Assembly (NCBI RefSeq): GCF_003336705.1
Contig: NZ_QMDL01000003.1
Span: 372,211-436,210 of the forward strand
Reading direction: 5' to 3'
Source: Marinobacter litoralis
GTDB lineage: Bacteria > Pseudomonadota > Gammaproteobacteria > Pseudomonadales > Oleiphilaceae
Length of the DNA stretch: 64,000 nucleotides
Under the pieces are notes generated by a model, which was not told the origin of the DNA, made no database searches, and saw nothing but the letters and a program-made list of their open reading frames with translations. Below are positions 16,221-25,085 of this stretch, one piece after another. The translations under genes were made by a program, and so were the position numbers. Each line of letters begins with the position of its first letter. The first letter of the stretch is position 1.

Positions 16221-17423
16221 TCAAGACCGAGAATGCCAAACCTCCGGGCGAGGCACAAAAAACGCAAACACCAACCCAAATGCCAGAGCCGCCACACCAA
16301 TACCGAATGCCGACAACAAAGTACCGCCCGCATCCAGCCACTGCTTGGTTAACCATGGGCCAACCATTTGGGTAAAACCATACAGCGCCACCATGGCAGC
16401 CGACAGCCTTGGGCCTTGGTGGGGGTGCAACGCACGCCCGGTTCTTTGAGTAAGTAGAACCGTGCCCACAAACGTGCCGCCCACCAGCATCGCGCATAAC
16501 ACCAAACCAACGGCACCGGGCCAGACCACTGCAGCCAGAACGCCTGCCAACTGGATAATAAAGTTCAACCTCAGCGCCCGCAGGTCGCCCATCACGGCAC
16601 CGAGTTTGTTCCATAACCAGGGCGACGGGATGGTCACAATCGCGACCAGCATCCACGTGCCGTCCTGCAGAAAGTGGTCAGCTGGCAACTCAAGATTGGC
16701 CAATAGCGGCAAAAAGGTCATGGGTAAGATGTACCCCAAGCCGGCACCGGCGTAGCTCAAAAATAACGGTACACTGGCGCGATCCAGCAGGGGTGTAGTG
16801 GTAATCGCTTTGCCAGAGTCATCATGATCACGAACCGGCACATCCAGCTTGCGCAGTTGCATCACGCCCCACCAACCCAGCGGGATTGATACCAACAGCG
16901 CTGGCCACCAGCGCTGTGCGCCTTCGAGGAAGTCTGCAGGGCCTGCCACCAAGCCACTGGATACCAACAGCCCGGTGCCAACGCCGATATACACCAAGCC
17001 ACTCAATGAAGCGCGGTTTCGCAACACCAGCCATTCCAGAATCAAAGCGGGTGCTTGCACGAAGATCACCCCGTTTGCCACGCCATTTAGCCAGCGCACC
17101 ACCGACATCACCGTAAGGTGGTCAGTTTGAGTCATGATCAGCGTTGTAATGACATGCACCAGCATGAATAGCGGTAGCAGGAAGCGAATTTGGTCGATCC
17201 GATGCCAACGTATCGCCAGCAGGGCACCCACCAAGTAGCCCAGATAATTCCACGTTGCGATCGCGGCACCTTGAGAAGCATTTATCTGATCGTCCGCCAC
17301 CAGATAGGGCATTAATGGCGTATAAATAAACCGGCCCAAGGTGTGCACCACCAACAACACAAGCCCGCCGGCCAGCAGAACGGTGAATAGCTGTTTGGGA
17401 GAAACAGTCGGTGATGATGTCAT
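16221..17423 (-). CDS. YbfB/YjiJ-type MFS transporter
   Basis: About 400 residues with 12 predicted hydrophobic helices, beginning MTSSPTVSPKQLFTVLLAGG. Features such as GRFIYTPLMPYLVADD, ASQGAAIATWNYLGYLVGAL and RWLNGVANGVIF are typical of the YbfB/YjiJ family of MFS carriers, whose substrate is undefined. The ATG at 17423 is chosen over an upstream in-frame start at 17444. The gene stands alone between the oxidase cluster and palindrome A. No transport substrate can be inferred from neighbours. Confidence 0.82.
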   Translation of the reverse strand: MTSSPTVSPKQLFTVLLAGGLVLLVVHTLGRFIYTPLMPYLVADDQINASQGAAIATWNYLGYLVGALLAIRWHRIDQIRFLLPLFMLVHVITTLIMTQTDHLTVMSVVRWLNGVANGVIFVQAPALILEWLVLRNRASLSGLVYIGVGTGLLVSSGLVAGPADFLEGAQRWWPALLVSIPLGWWGVMQLRKLDVPVRDHDDSGKAITTTPLLDRASVPLFLSYAGAGLGYILPMTFLPLLANLELPADHFLQDGTWMLVAIVTIPSPWLWNKLGAVMGDLRALRLNFIIQLAGVLAAVVWPGAVGLVLCAMLVGGTFVGTVLLTQRTGRALHPHQGPRLSAAMVALYGFTQMVGPWLTKQWLDAGGTLLSAFGIGVAALAFGLVFAFFVPRPEVWHSRS

Positions 17424-17515
17424 GATTACTGCCCGGCTAAGCATGGTAAAAGCATTAATCGGGCAGTGTATGGCAGTCGATGGGCTTTGTCAGTCAGACC
17501 TAAGGCACAGGGGGA

Positions 17516-18181
17516 TCAGACGCCTGCAGCTCTGGGGTGATTCGTCTTGGCCCAGCGGTATATTCGCTCGAAGGCTTCCGCTAGTTCTTTGGGGTTGTGC
17601 GGTGGCTGAATCAGAGCCTGCAGTTTGCCGTCGGGATTCAGCAACGCGAAGTGCCCGCTGTGGTCCACCAAAAGCTGACCATCTACTTCGCGGTGCACAA
17701 AAACGGCACTCAGGCTTTTCGCCAGCGATCTGAGTGTATCCAGCTCACCGGTCAAACCGTGGAAATGTTCACCAAAAAAACCGGTATAAGCTTTCAGGGT
17801 GTCCGGGGTGTCGTGTTCCGGGTCAGCGGTCACCAGCAGATAATCCGGCTGTGGCAGTTCGGCGGACAACAGTTTATCGGTTTGGCGCAGGTTCGCCATG
17901 GCCGCAGGGCAGATGTCCGGGCAATTGGTGTAGCCCACAAACACAAAGCTCCAGCGGCCTTTCAGATCCTCTCGGGTTACGGTTTCCCCTTGCTCATTCA
18001 ACAAGGTAAATTCCGTCAACTCACGCGGCTGGTCATACACATAAGTGTTGTATTCACTCAGGTCTGGTGCCGGTGCCGGCTCGCTGTTCGCCAGAAACAC
18101 CTGACGCCCTACGGTTAAGCCGAATACAAGAGCCACAATCAGAAACAACCCAATCAGCGTAATACGTAGCGAACGCCCCAT
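17516..18181 (-). CDS. SCO1/SenC copper chaperone for cytochrome oxidase
   Basis: A 221-residue thioredoxin-fold protein anchored by one N-terminal helix (about residues 7-28) and facing the periplasm. The copper-binding CPDICP cysteines are at about 87 and 91 and the copper histidine is in VDHSGH near residue 174. SCO proteins deliver or reduce copper for the CuA centre of subunit II. It is the last gene of the leftward oxidase cluster, after cyoE, the same position as PA0114 in P. aeruginosa. Confidence 0.92.
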   Translation of the reverse strand: MGRSLRITLIGLFLIVALVFGLTVGRQVFLANSEPAPAPDLSEYNTYVYDQPRELTEFTLLNEQGETVTREDLKGRWSFVFVGYTNCPDICPAAMANLRQTDKLLSAELPQPDYLLVTADPEHDTPDTLKAYTGFFGEHFHGLTGELDTLRSLAKSLSAVFVHREVDGQLLVDHSGHFALLNPDGKLQALIQPPHNPKELAEAFERIYRWAKTNHPRAAGV

Positions 18182-18217
18182 AGGGCCTCCCTGTTAAATG
18201 AGTGTCATGCTCACGAG

Positions 18218-19135
18218 TCAGAAAAAGACGAAGTGATCCACCAGTAGCACCACGAACAACGCCATCAGATACACGATGGAGTACTTAAAGGTGTCCATCG
18301 CTACCCGGCGATCATCGCCTTTCAGCAAGCGAATGGCATATTGCAGGAATCGTAAACCTAACACCAGCGCACCCACCAAGTAGATGCCGCCCGACATGCC
18401 GGTGACAAAAGGCAGCAGGCTGACCACCAACAGCATCACGGTGTACAGCACAATGTGCAGCTCGGTGTATTTGTTGCCGTGGGTGACGGGCAACATCGGG
18501 ATGCCCGCTTTGGCGTATTCCTCTTTGCGGTGAATGGCCAGGGCCCAGAAGTGTGGCGGGGTCCAGGCAAATATGATCAACACCAGCAGCAGCGCATGGC
18601 CTTCCACCTGCCCGGTTACCGCGGTCCAGCCCAGCAGTGGCGGCATCGCCCCCGCAAGGCCGCCAATGGTGATGTTCTGAGGTGTCGCACGCTTCAGGAA
18701 TAAGGTGTAAACGCCCGCATAACCCACCAGAGATGCCAGCGTGAGCCAGGCGGTAATCTCGTTCACCTGCCACATGAGCACAATCATTCCGACCGCCGCC
18801 AGCACCACGGCAAACAAAATGGCATCGAAGGGCGCAATCCGGCCAGTCGCCACCGGGCGTTTGCGGGTACGCGCCATGACTGTGTCGATTTTTTGATCCA
18901 CCACGTGATTAACCACAGCCGCAGCACCGGCCAGCAAGGCGATTCCGAGGTTGCCGAAGAACAACACGTTCCAGCCCGGCACTCCCGGGACGGCTAGCAA
19001 CATGCCAATCAGAGAGGTCAGAATCATCAACGCCACAACCCGCGGCTTGGTCAGTTCCAGGTAATCATGCCACGAAATGTGTGTTGCAGACCCTGTAGAT
19101 TTCTGAACCGGCAGCGCTTTCACTTGCTCGCTCAT
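18218..19135 (-). CDS. cyoE: Protoheme IX farnesyltransferase (heme O synthase)
   Basis: A 305-residue UbiA-family prenyltransferase that adds a farnesyl group to heme B to give heme O. It has the aspartate-rich site NHVVDQKIDTVMARTRKRP, the second loop FAWTPPHFWALAIHRKEEYA, and about nine hydrophobic helices. Its ATG overlaps the ctaA stop (ATGA at 19132-19135), so heme O and heme A synthesis are translationally coupled. Confidence 0.95.
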   Translation of the reverse strand: MSEQVKALPVQKSTGSATHISWHDYLELTKPRVVALMILTSLIGMLLAVPGVPGWNVLFFGNLGIALLAGAAAVVNHVVDQKIDTVMARTRKRPVATGRIAPFDAILFAVVLAAVGMIVLMWQVNEITAWLTLASLVGYAGVYTLFLKRATPQNITIGGLAGAMPPLLGWTAVTGQVEGHALLLVLIIFAWTPPHFWALAIHRKEEYAKAGIPMLPVTHGNKYTELHIVLYTVMLLVVSLLPFVTGMSGGIYLVGALVLGLRFLQYAIRLLKGDDRRVAMDTFKYSIVYLMALFVVLLVDHFVFF

Positions 19136-20229
19136 GCCGTTACCTCCCGAGTTATGGTTGTTGTGTGGGATGCCGTCGCCGTTTGGAAATGCGGTAACTG
19201 GGAATGCCGCCAGATCAGATTGATCATCGACAGCAGGAGCCCGGCCCCCATGGCGTTATGAGCCACGGCAATGCCAAGCGGAATATGAAACCAGACGTTG
19301 GCTAAGCCCAGGCTGAACTGAATCGCCAGCACGCCGGCCACCAAAGCAATACTGCGGTCCAGGCCACTGCCGCCACGCTGTCGCCAGAGCTGTATCATTA
19401 GAAAACCCAGGTATAACAGCACAATGACCGCCCCCAACCGGTGGGTCACATGAATGGCAACACGGCCACTATCGGTTAGCTGCCCACCCAGATAATTCGG
19501 ACCCACTTGCTGAGCAATATCGAAGCCATGCTGAAAATCCATGCCTTCCGGCCACCACTGGCCTTGGCAAGTAGGTAAGTCAGTGCACGCGACGGCCGCG
19601 TAATTGGCCGCGGTCCAGGCTCCGAGCGCTATCTGGAGCACAACCAGGAGCAGGCCACCGTATAGCCATGGGCGAAGCTTAGTCAGGGTGGCAGCAACTC
19701 TGCCCGCCGACAGACTTTGAGCACCTGCACGTTTACGCAATCTCAACGTCAGCAAGAACAACAGGCTAAGCGTGGTAAACCCACCTAACAAGTGCAGCGC
19801 CACTACTTGAGGCCAGAGCTTGAGCGTGACCGTCCACATTCCGAATGCGCCTTGCAGCAATATGAAGCCCGCGATAAACAATGGCAATCGCACAGGTAGC
19901 TGTTCACGGCGATGACGAATGGCGGCAATGGCCAATCCGAACACCACCAACCCCAGCGTACCGGCGGCATAGCGATGGATCATTTCCGGCCAGCCTTTGG
20001 CGACATCCACCGGGGTTTCTGGGAAACGTGCATTCGCAATGGCAATGTTGGCTTCACTCTGGGGCACTGTCAGAAAGCCATAACAACCTGGCCAGTCCGG
20101 GCAGCCAAGACCGGCGTGGACCAAACGCGTCCATGCACCGAGCATGATCACCACCACGGCCAGCGCACAAGCCAATGTGGACCAGAACGCTAGCTTTCGG
20201 GCCAGGGCGTCTGTTGGAGTCTGGTTCAC
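19132..20229 (-). CDS. ctaA: Heme A synthase (COX15/CtaA family)
   Basis: About 365 residues with eight hydrophobic helices. It oxidises heme O to heme A for the aa3-type oxidase. Histidine-bearing segments include TRLVHAGLGCPDWPGC, EMIHRYAAGTLG, HVTHRLGA and AVAHNAMGAG. I prefer the GTG at 20229 (then NQTPTDALARKLAF), which has GGGAGG 8 nt upstream; the longer frame begins with TTG at 20253 inside the previous gene. It is coupled to cyoE downstream. Confidence 0.93.
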   Translation of the reverse strand: MNQTPTDALARKLAFWSTLACALAVVVIMLGAWTRLVHAGLGCPDWPGCYGFLTVPQSEANIAIANARFPETPVDVAKGWPEMIHRYAAGTLGLVVFGLAIAAIRHRREQLPVRLPLFIAGFILLQGAFGMWTVTLKLWPQVVALHLLGGFTTLSLLFLLTLRLRKRAGAQSLSAGRVAATLTKLRPWLYGGLLLVVLQIALGAWTAANYAAVACTDLPTCQGQWWPEGMDFQHGFDIAQQVGPNYLGGQLTDSGRVAIHVTHRLGAVIVLLYLGFLMIQLWRQRGGSGLDRSIALVAGVLAIQFSLGLANVWFHIPLGIAVAHNAMGAGLLLSMINLIWRHSQLPHFQTATASHTTTITREVTA

Positions 20230-20245
20230 CGCATCCCCCTCCCGG

Positions 20246-20887
20246 TTAGCCAATCTGAGACAGCTTCAGCAGCCGTTTGATGTCTTTGAGCATCTGCTTA
20301 CCGGTGTTGTCGGTTCCGTAATGCATCATGACATTGCCAAAGGGGTCGACAAGAAGAATACGGGGTTCCGTTGCGGGGTTTACCCCTTCAGGCCAAGCGG
20401 GGGCCATTCCGGGCATCAACGTCAACCGTTCCATTCGTTGGTATTCCTGATTCCAGCGTGCATCCAAGGCTGCCGGTGTTGAACCCAACCAGGCTGCACG
20501 GCTCACTCGCGGGGCTTCTTTGCCAAGTGCAATATTGACTTGCCGCGCCAGATACAGCAGTTGCTCACACTCTTCGGTGCAATGTCCGGCCGCAACCAGC
20601 ATCAACCACTGGGGGTCCACCTTATCCACACCAAAACGATCCGCCAGTGGCTCGCCGGTATGGGTTTCAAGATTCAGCGTCTGTACCGGCACGACCGGCT
20701 GAAGAAGTTCACCGTTGTTGGTGTGGCCTGCCGGGTTTAACCAGCCGGTATAAAACATGATGGTCGCCAGCACCATGGGCCCAAAGCCTACAGCAAACAA
20801 AAGAATCGCTGTGCGCCGGCCACGGCGAATCTGTTCCGGGCTCGAGGAATCGCGCCCACTCATGGAGTCAGCCGTTGTCGTTGTCAT
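20246..20887 (-). CDS. Membrane-anchored protein of the oxidase cluster, function unknown
   Basis: A 213-residue protein with one N-terminal transmembrane helix (about residues 27-48, AILLFAVGFGPMVLATIMFY) and a periplasmic domain. The domain shows VAAGHCTEECEQLLYLARQV, with two cysteines four residues apart, and RILLVDPFGNVMMHYG, giving a thioredoxin/SCO-like look. It occupies the place of PA0111 in the Pseudomonas oxidase cluster. An assembly or redox role is plausible but not shown. Confidence 0.8.
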   Translation of the reverse strand: MTTTTADSMSGRDSSSPEQIRRGRRTAILLFAVGFGPMVLATIMFYTGWLNPAGHTNNGELLQPVVPVQTLNLETHTGEPLADRFGVDKVDPQWLMLVAAGHCTEECEQLLYLARQVNIALGKEAPRVSRAAWLGSTPAALDARWNQEYQRMERLTLMPGMAPAWPEGVNPATEPRILLVDPFGNVMMHYGTDNTGKQMLKDIKRLLKLSQIG

Positions 20888-20922
20888 GATCGGCTCCTGC
20901 CTTTCAGTCGTTCGTTATTGTT

Positions 20923-21621
20923 TTATGTCTCGCTACGCCTATAACTCGCTACTACAGTCAATATAGTCAGCACTGCCGCAAGCGCAAACCATTGCACCGC
21001 ATATCCATAATGAGTTTGAGGACCCATCACATCCGGAACCCTGTCGGCGCGGTAGGCGCCGGGTTGTTTTGGATCAGAAAGCATAACGATCATCGGAGCC
21101 GGTTCATCCACGAATTCGGCCACCTTGGTTTTCGGTAACGCTTGCACTCGTTTCGGCCAACCGGATTCCGATGAATTGACTTCGGCCAAAACCGGGGGCT
21201 CCGGATACTCCGCCAAACGGCCTTCCAATGTGAGGAGTTCGTTCGGGGTTTCAATCATCGGCAAGATATTTCGGGTTCGCGAACCCTGGATCCAGCCTCG
21301 ATTGACCACTACGACCGGCCCCTCAAGCGGCCGAAACACGGTCAGCACTTCATACCCAGGCACGCCGTCCCGGGTCCGGTTATCCAATAACCAGCTTTGC
21401 CCATCGTAAAAACCCGTGAGATACACCGGCAAACCGGGCTGTAAATCTCCGGTCATCACTTCCGCCCAAGGCTTATCACTGGCTCTTTGTTGCCATGCTT
21501 CCAGTAAGGTTTGCTTTTCATCAGCCCGGTTCAATTGCCAGATGCCCAGGCTCAACAGAAGAGGCAGGAGTAGCCCGCTGAAAACAAGCAAGCGCCAATC
21601 AAACTGCCATCGGCGATCCAT
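20923..21621 (-). CDS. SURF1-family oxidase assembly protein
   Basis: A 232-residue protein with transmembrane helices near both ends (about residues 11-27 and 205-225) and a periplasmic middle. Signatures are LGIWQLNRADEKQ near the N-terminus, VVVNRGWIQ in the middle and GPQTHYGYAVQWFALA near the C-terminus. SURF1 assists insertion of heme A in subunit I. The start is the ATG at 21621; the in-frame TTG at 21624 is less likely. Confidence 0.92.
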   Translation of the reverse strand: MDRRWQFDWRLLVFSGLLLPLLLSLGIWQLNRADEKQTLLEAWQQRASDKPWAEVMTGDLQPGLPVYLTGFYDGQSWLLDNRTRDGVPGYEVLTVFRPLEGPVVVVNRGWIQGSRTRNILPMIETPNELLTLEGRLAEYPEPPVLAEVNSSESGWPKRVQALPKTKVAEFVDEPAPMIVMLSDPKQPGAYRADRVPDVMGPQTHYGYAVQWFALAAVLTILTVVASYRRSET

Positions 21622-21718
21622 CAAACCAGCCTACCCATGCTTTGCTATAGTGGAGATAAGGAGAGGGCCTAAACCTTTTCGGCCAACGCCAAAACAATCA
21701 ATAACAACGGGATCCCCC

Positions 21719-21922
21719 ATGCTTAAAGTTGCCATCGTCGTATTGCTGTTCGCCGTTGTTGTGAGCTTATTCAGCGGTCTGTTTTTCTTGATCCACGATG
21801 GCGGCAAAACCCGGAGGGTGGTCAACTCCCTGGCAGTCCGGGTTGCCTTGAGTGTGATGTTGCTCGTCCTGCTATTGATCGCGCTCTGGTCCGGATCGAT
21901 TACCCTCAACCCGACACCGTAG
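21719..21922 (+). CDS. Twin-transmembrane small protein (DUF2909)
   Basis: A 67-residue protein made mostly of two hydrophobic helices (about 3-25 and 41-60) joined by a polar turn with HDGGKTRRVVNSLAVR. It runs opposite to the surrounding oxidase genes, between SURF1 and subunit III, as I recall for the corresponding small gene (PA0109) in Pseudomonas. A longer frame opening at 21416 overlaps SURF1 antisense; the ATG at 21719 is the natural start. Function unknown; an accessory oxidase role is a guess from position. Confidence 0.8.
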   Translation: MLKVAIVVLLFAVVVSLFSGLFFLIHDGGKTRRVVNSLAVRVALSVMLLVLLLIALWSGSITLNPTP

Positions 21923-21935
21923 ATAACGCCAGCGT

Positions 21936-22823
21936 TCAAAGTACGTAAACAAACACGAACAACCCTAGCCACACCACATCCACAAAGTGCCAATACCAAG
22001 CCGCGGCCTCAAAGCCGAAGTGGTTGTCTGCGGTGAAATGCCCTTTGGAGATCCGAATCAGCATGATCGTGAGCATGATGGTACCCAACAGAACGTGGGC
22101 CCCGTGGAAACCGGTCAGCATGAAGAACGTACTGCCATAGATACCAGACTGCAGCGTCAGATCCAGATCGTTGTAGGCATGGGCGTATTCGTAACCCTGA
22201 ACAAACAGGAACACAACGGCCAGCGCAATGGTCAGCGCCATCCAGAGCTTCACCTTGGCGCGATCGCCGGCCTTCAAGGCGTGGTGGGCAATGGTCACGG
22301 TGAACGAGGATGTCACCAGTAGAATGGTGTTGAGCAACGGCAATCCCCAAGGCCCAACCACCTCTGACGGTCCTTGATACGCTTGTGGATCGGGGTTGTT
22401 TACTAATGGCCAACTGGCTTGGAAGCCTTCCCAGAGCATGTTGGAACTGCCTTTGTCACCCTCGCCCCCCAGCCAGGGCACTACGAACACCCGCACGTAG
22501 AACAGTGCTCCGAAGAAGGCGGCAAAGAACATCACCTCTGAGAAAATGAACCAGCTCATGCCCCAACGGAACGAACGGTCCATCTGATCGCTGTACAGGC
22601 CGGCCCGGCTTTCACGAATCACGCTGCCGAACCAACCAAACAACATGTAAGCCATGATCAATGCGCCAATCCAGAACATCACCCAGGAACCGGTGGTGCT
22701 TTCACCTTGATTGCCGTTGACCATGATTGATGCCGCACCGTAGAGGGTCACCCCAAGGCCAACGGTGGCGATAATGGGCCACTTACTCTGTTCGGGAACG
22801 TAGTAGGTCTGGTGATCCGCCAT
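21936..22823 (-). CDS. ctaE: Cytochrome c oxidase subunit III
   Basis: A 295-residue membrane protein with seven helices. Signatures include GWFGSVIRESRAGLYSDQMD, MSWFIFSEVMFFAAFFGALF, TSSFTVTIAHHAL and the C-terminal WYWHFVDVVWLGLFVFVYVL. The N-terminal region and the loop near residues 120-155 match the longer gammaproteobacterial form. It follows ctaG by 16 bp. Confidence 0.95.
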   Translation of the reverse strand: MADHQTYYVPEQSKWPIIATVGLGVTLYGAASIMVNGNQGESTTGSWVMFWIGALIMAYMLFGWFGSVIRESRAGLYSDQMDRSFRWGMSWFIFSEVMFFAAFFGALFYVRVFVVPWLGGEGDKGSSNMLWEGFQASWPLVNNPDPQAYQGPSEVVGPWGLPLLNTILLVTSSFTVTIAHHALKAGDRAKVKLWMALTIALAVVFLFVQGYEYAHAYNDLDLTLQSGIYGSTFFMLTGFHGAHVLLGTIMLTIMLIRISKGHFTADNHFGFEAAAWYWHFVDVVWLGLFVFVYVL

Positions 22824-22839
22824 AGCTCTCTCCGATGGC

Positions 22840-23430
22840 TTAGCCGTTATTGTTGGTTATTGTGTCTGCCGTTGCAGGGCCAGAAACTTCCACGGGCTTA
22901 CCCTGATCGTACAGGGTGTAGGACAACGTCAGCTTGGTAATGTGTTCAGGCAACTCCGGATCCACGATAAACACCAGCGGCATCTCCACGCTTTCGCCCG
23001 CCTCCAGTGGTTGCTGATTGAAGCAAAAACATTCTGTCTTGTGGAAATACAGCGTGCCTTCCGACGGCGACAGACTGGGCACTGCTTGGCCCACCATGTT
23101 GCTGTCCGTCGGATTAGAAGCAAAGAAATTCACGGTCATCGGTTCACCAGGGTGCACCTTCACGCTGCGTACCACAGGGCGGAATTCCCACGTCATTCCC
23201 GGGCCATTGCTGGCCAGAAACTGCACGGTGACGGTTCGGTTTTCATCCACCTGATCACTGGCACCCGCTTCATAGCGGCCACTGGTTTTGCCGTTTATTC
23301 CGGTGATGTCACAAAACACGTCGTACAAGGGAACCAGGGCAAATCCAAACGCGAACATGCCCACCACGCCGCTCATGCACCAGGCAATGACCCGGCTGTT
23401 ACTGCGCTTGCCTTGCTGCGGATAGGCCAT
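22840..23430 (-). CDS. ctaG: Cytochrome c oxidase assembly protein Cox11/CtaG
   Basis: A 196-residue protein with one N-terminal helix and a periplasmic copper-binding domain. The copper motif CFCFNQQPL (residues about 133-141) is intact, preceded by YFHKTE and followed by MPLVFIVDPELP. Cox11 helps assemble the CuB site of subunit I. It lies between subunits I and III, which is the standard order. Confidence 0.95.
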   Translation of the reverse strand: MAYPQQGKRSNSRVIAWCMSGVVGMFAFGFALVPLYDVFCDITGINGKTSGRYEAGASDQVDENRTVTVQFLASNGPGMTWEFRPVVRSVKVHPGEPMTVNFFASNPTDSNMVGQAVPSLSPSEGTLYFHKTECFCFNQQPLEAGESVEMPLVFIVDPELPEHITKLTLSYTLYDQGKPVEVSGPATADTITNNNG

Positions 23431-23443
23431 GACTAACTCCCGT

Positions 23444-25027
23444 TTACTTCACTTCAGGGGGTATTGTGAAGGTGTGATAAGGCGCAGGGGATGGAACCGT
23501 CCACTCCAGACCTTCTGCGCCATCCCACGGTTTTGCCGGTGCTTTCTCACCGCCACGGGCACACTTCACCACGATGAACAGGAACAACAGTTGCGTAACG
23601 CCAAACATGAAGGCGCCAATGCTCGACACCATGTTGAAATCGGCGAACTGCAGCGCGTAATCCGGAATCCGCCGTGGCATGCCCGCCAAACCGAGGAAAT
23701 GCATGGGGAAGAAGGCCAGGTTCATGCCCACGAACGACAACCAGAAGTGAGTCTTGGCGAGCGTTTCGTCGTACATGTTGCCGGTCCATTTCGGCAACCA
23801 GAAATAGGCCGAGGCGAAGATGCCGAAGATGGCCCCCGGCACCAGAACATAGTGGAAGTGTGCCACCACAAAGTAGGTGTCGTGGTACTGGAAGTCCGCC
23901 GGGGCAATGGCCAGCATCAAGCCGGAGAAGCCGCCGATGGTAAACAGGATGATAAAGGCGACGGCAAACAGCATGGGCGCCTCAAAGCTCAGCGAACCCC
24001 GGAACATGGTAGTCACCCAGTTGAAAACCTTGACCCCGGTGGGCACTGCAATCAGCAGGGTGGCATACATAAAGAACAGCTGCCCCGCCAGCGGAATGCC
24101 CACGGTAAACATGTGGTGCGCCCACACCAGGAACGAGAGCAGGGCAATAGCGCCCACCGCATACACCATGGAGGCGTAGCCAAACAGCGGCTTGCGGGAG
24201 AACGCCGGCACAATGTGAGAAATGGCCCCGAACGCCGGCAGAATCATGATATACACCTCTGGATGCCCGAAGAACCAGAACACATGCTGGAACAACACCG
24301 GGTCGCCGCCGCCCGAGGCGTCAAAGAAACTGGTGCCGAAGTTAATGTCCATCAGCATCATGGTGACCGCACCGGCCAGCACCGGCATCACCGCAATCAA
24401 CAGAAACGCCGTAATTAGCCAGGTCCATACGAACAGGGGCATTTTCATCAGGGTCATGCCCGGTGCGCGCAGGTTCAGAATGGTGGCGATCACGTTAATG
24501 GCACCCATGATGGACGACACACCCATGATGTGGATGGCAAAAATGAAGAAGGTGGTACTTGGTGGCCCGTAAGTCGTGGACAAAGGCGCATAGAAGGTCC
24601 AGCCAAAGTTGGGTGCGCCGCCTTCCATAAACAGTGTGGACACCAGGATCAGGAAGGCACAGGGCAGTAGCCAGAAACTCCAGTTGTTCATCCGTGGCAA
24701 GGCCATGTCGGGCGCACCAATCATCAGTGGCAACATCCAGTTGGCCAAACCCACGAACGCGGGCATAACCGCCCCGAATACCATGATCAGGCCGTGCATG
24801 GTGGTCATCTGGTTAAAAAACTCGGGCTGAACAATCTGCAAACCCGGCTGGAATAATTCTGCCCGTATGACCATCGCCATGCTGCCGCCCAGCAGAAACA
24901 TAGCGAAGCTGAAGATCAGGTACATAGACCCGATGTCTTTATGATTAGTGGTCAACAACCAACGGCTGATGCCTTTGGCCGGGCCGTGGTGATGTTCCTG
25001 GTTGTGGGTATCTGCAACCGCACTCAT
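23444..25027 (-). CDS. ctaD: Cytochrome c oxidase subunit I
   Basis: A 527-residue catalytic subunit with 12 helices. The CuB/His-Tyr region reads FWFFGHPEVYIMILPAFG, the further copper histidines are in WAHHMFTVG, and the heme histidines are in HDTYFVVAHFHYVL. It reduces oxygen and pumps protons. It is preceded by ctaC (59-bp gap) and followed by ctaG. The start is the ATG at 25027, with a C/A-rich leader and GGGGG before it. Confidence 0.97.
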   Translation of the reverse strand: MSAVADTHNQEHHHGPAKGISRWLLTTNHKDIGSMYLIFSFAMFLLGGSMAMVIRAELFQPGLQIVQPEFFNQMTTMHGLIMVFGAVMPAFVGLANWMLPLMIGAPDMALPRMNNWSFWLLPCAFLILVSTLFMEGGAPNFGWTFYAPLSTTYGPPSTTFFIFAIHIMGVSSIMGAINVIATILNLRAPGMTLMKMPLFVWTWLITAFLLIAVMPVLAGAVTMMLMDINFGTSFFDASGGGDPVLFQHVFWFFGHPEVYIMILPAFGAISHIVPAFSRKPLFGYASMVYAVGAIALLSFLVWAHHMFTVGIPLAGQLFFMYATLLIAVPTGVKVFNWVTTMFRGSLSFEAPMLFAVAFIILFTIGGFSGLMLAIAPADFQYHDTYFVVAHFHYVLVPGAIFGIFASAYFWLPKWTGNMYDETLAKTHFWLSFVGMNLAFFPMHFLGLAGMPRRIPDYALQFADFNMVSSIGAFMFGVTQLLFLFIVVKCARGGEKAPAKPWDGAEGLEWTVPSPAPYHTFTIPPEVK

Positions 25028-25085
25028 GAAAACCCCCGTTACCGCCGTTTTGTTATGGCTGGTGATTGTTGTTATCTGGCGTCAA

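Noticed and set aside
16108..16656. Leftward 182-codon frame overlapping palindrome A
   Set aside because: It overlaps the C-terminal half of the MFS gene in another frame and reads through the palindrome; Gly/Trp/Cys-rich nonsense.
23429..24418. Open frame of 329 codons on the plus strand
   Set aside because: It lies entirely antisense to ctaD/ctaG, whose coding is certain, and its composition (His/Gln/Arg-rich) is typical of an antisense shadow.
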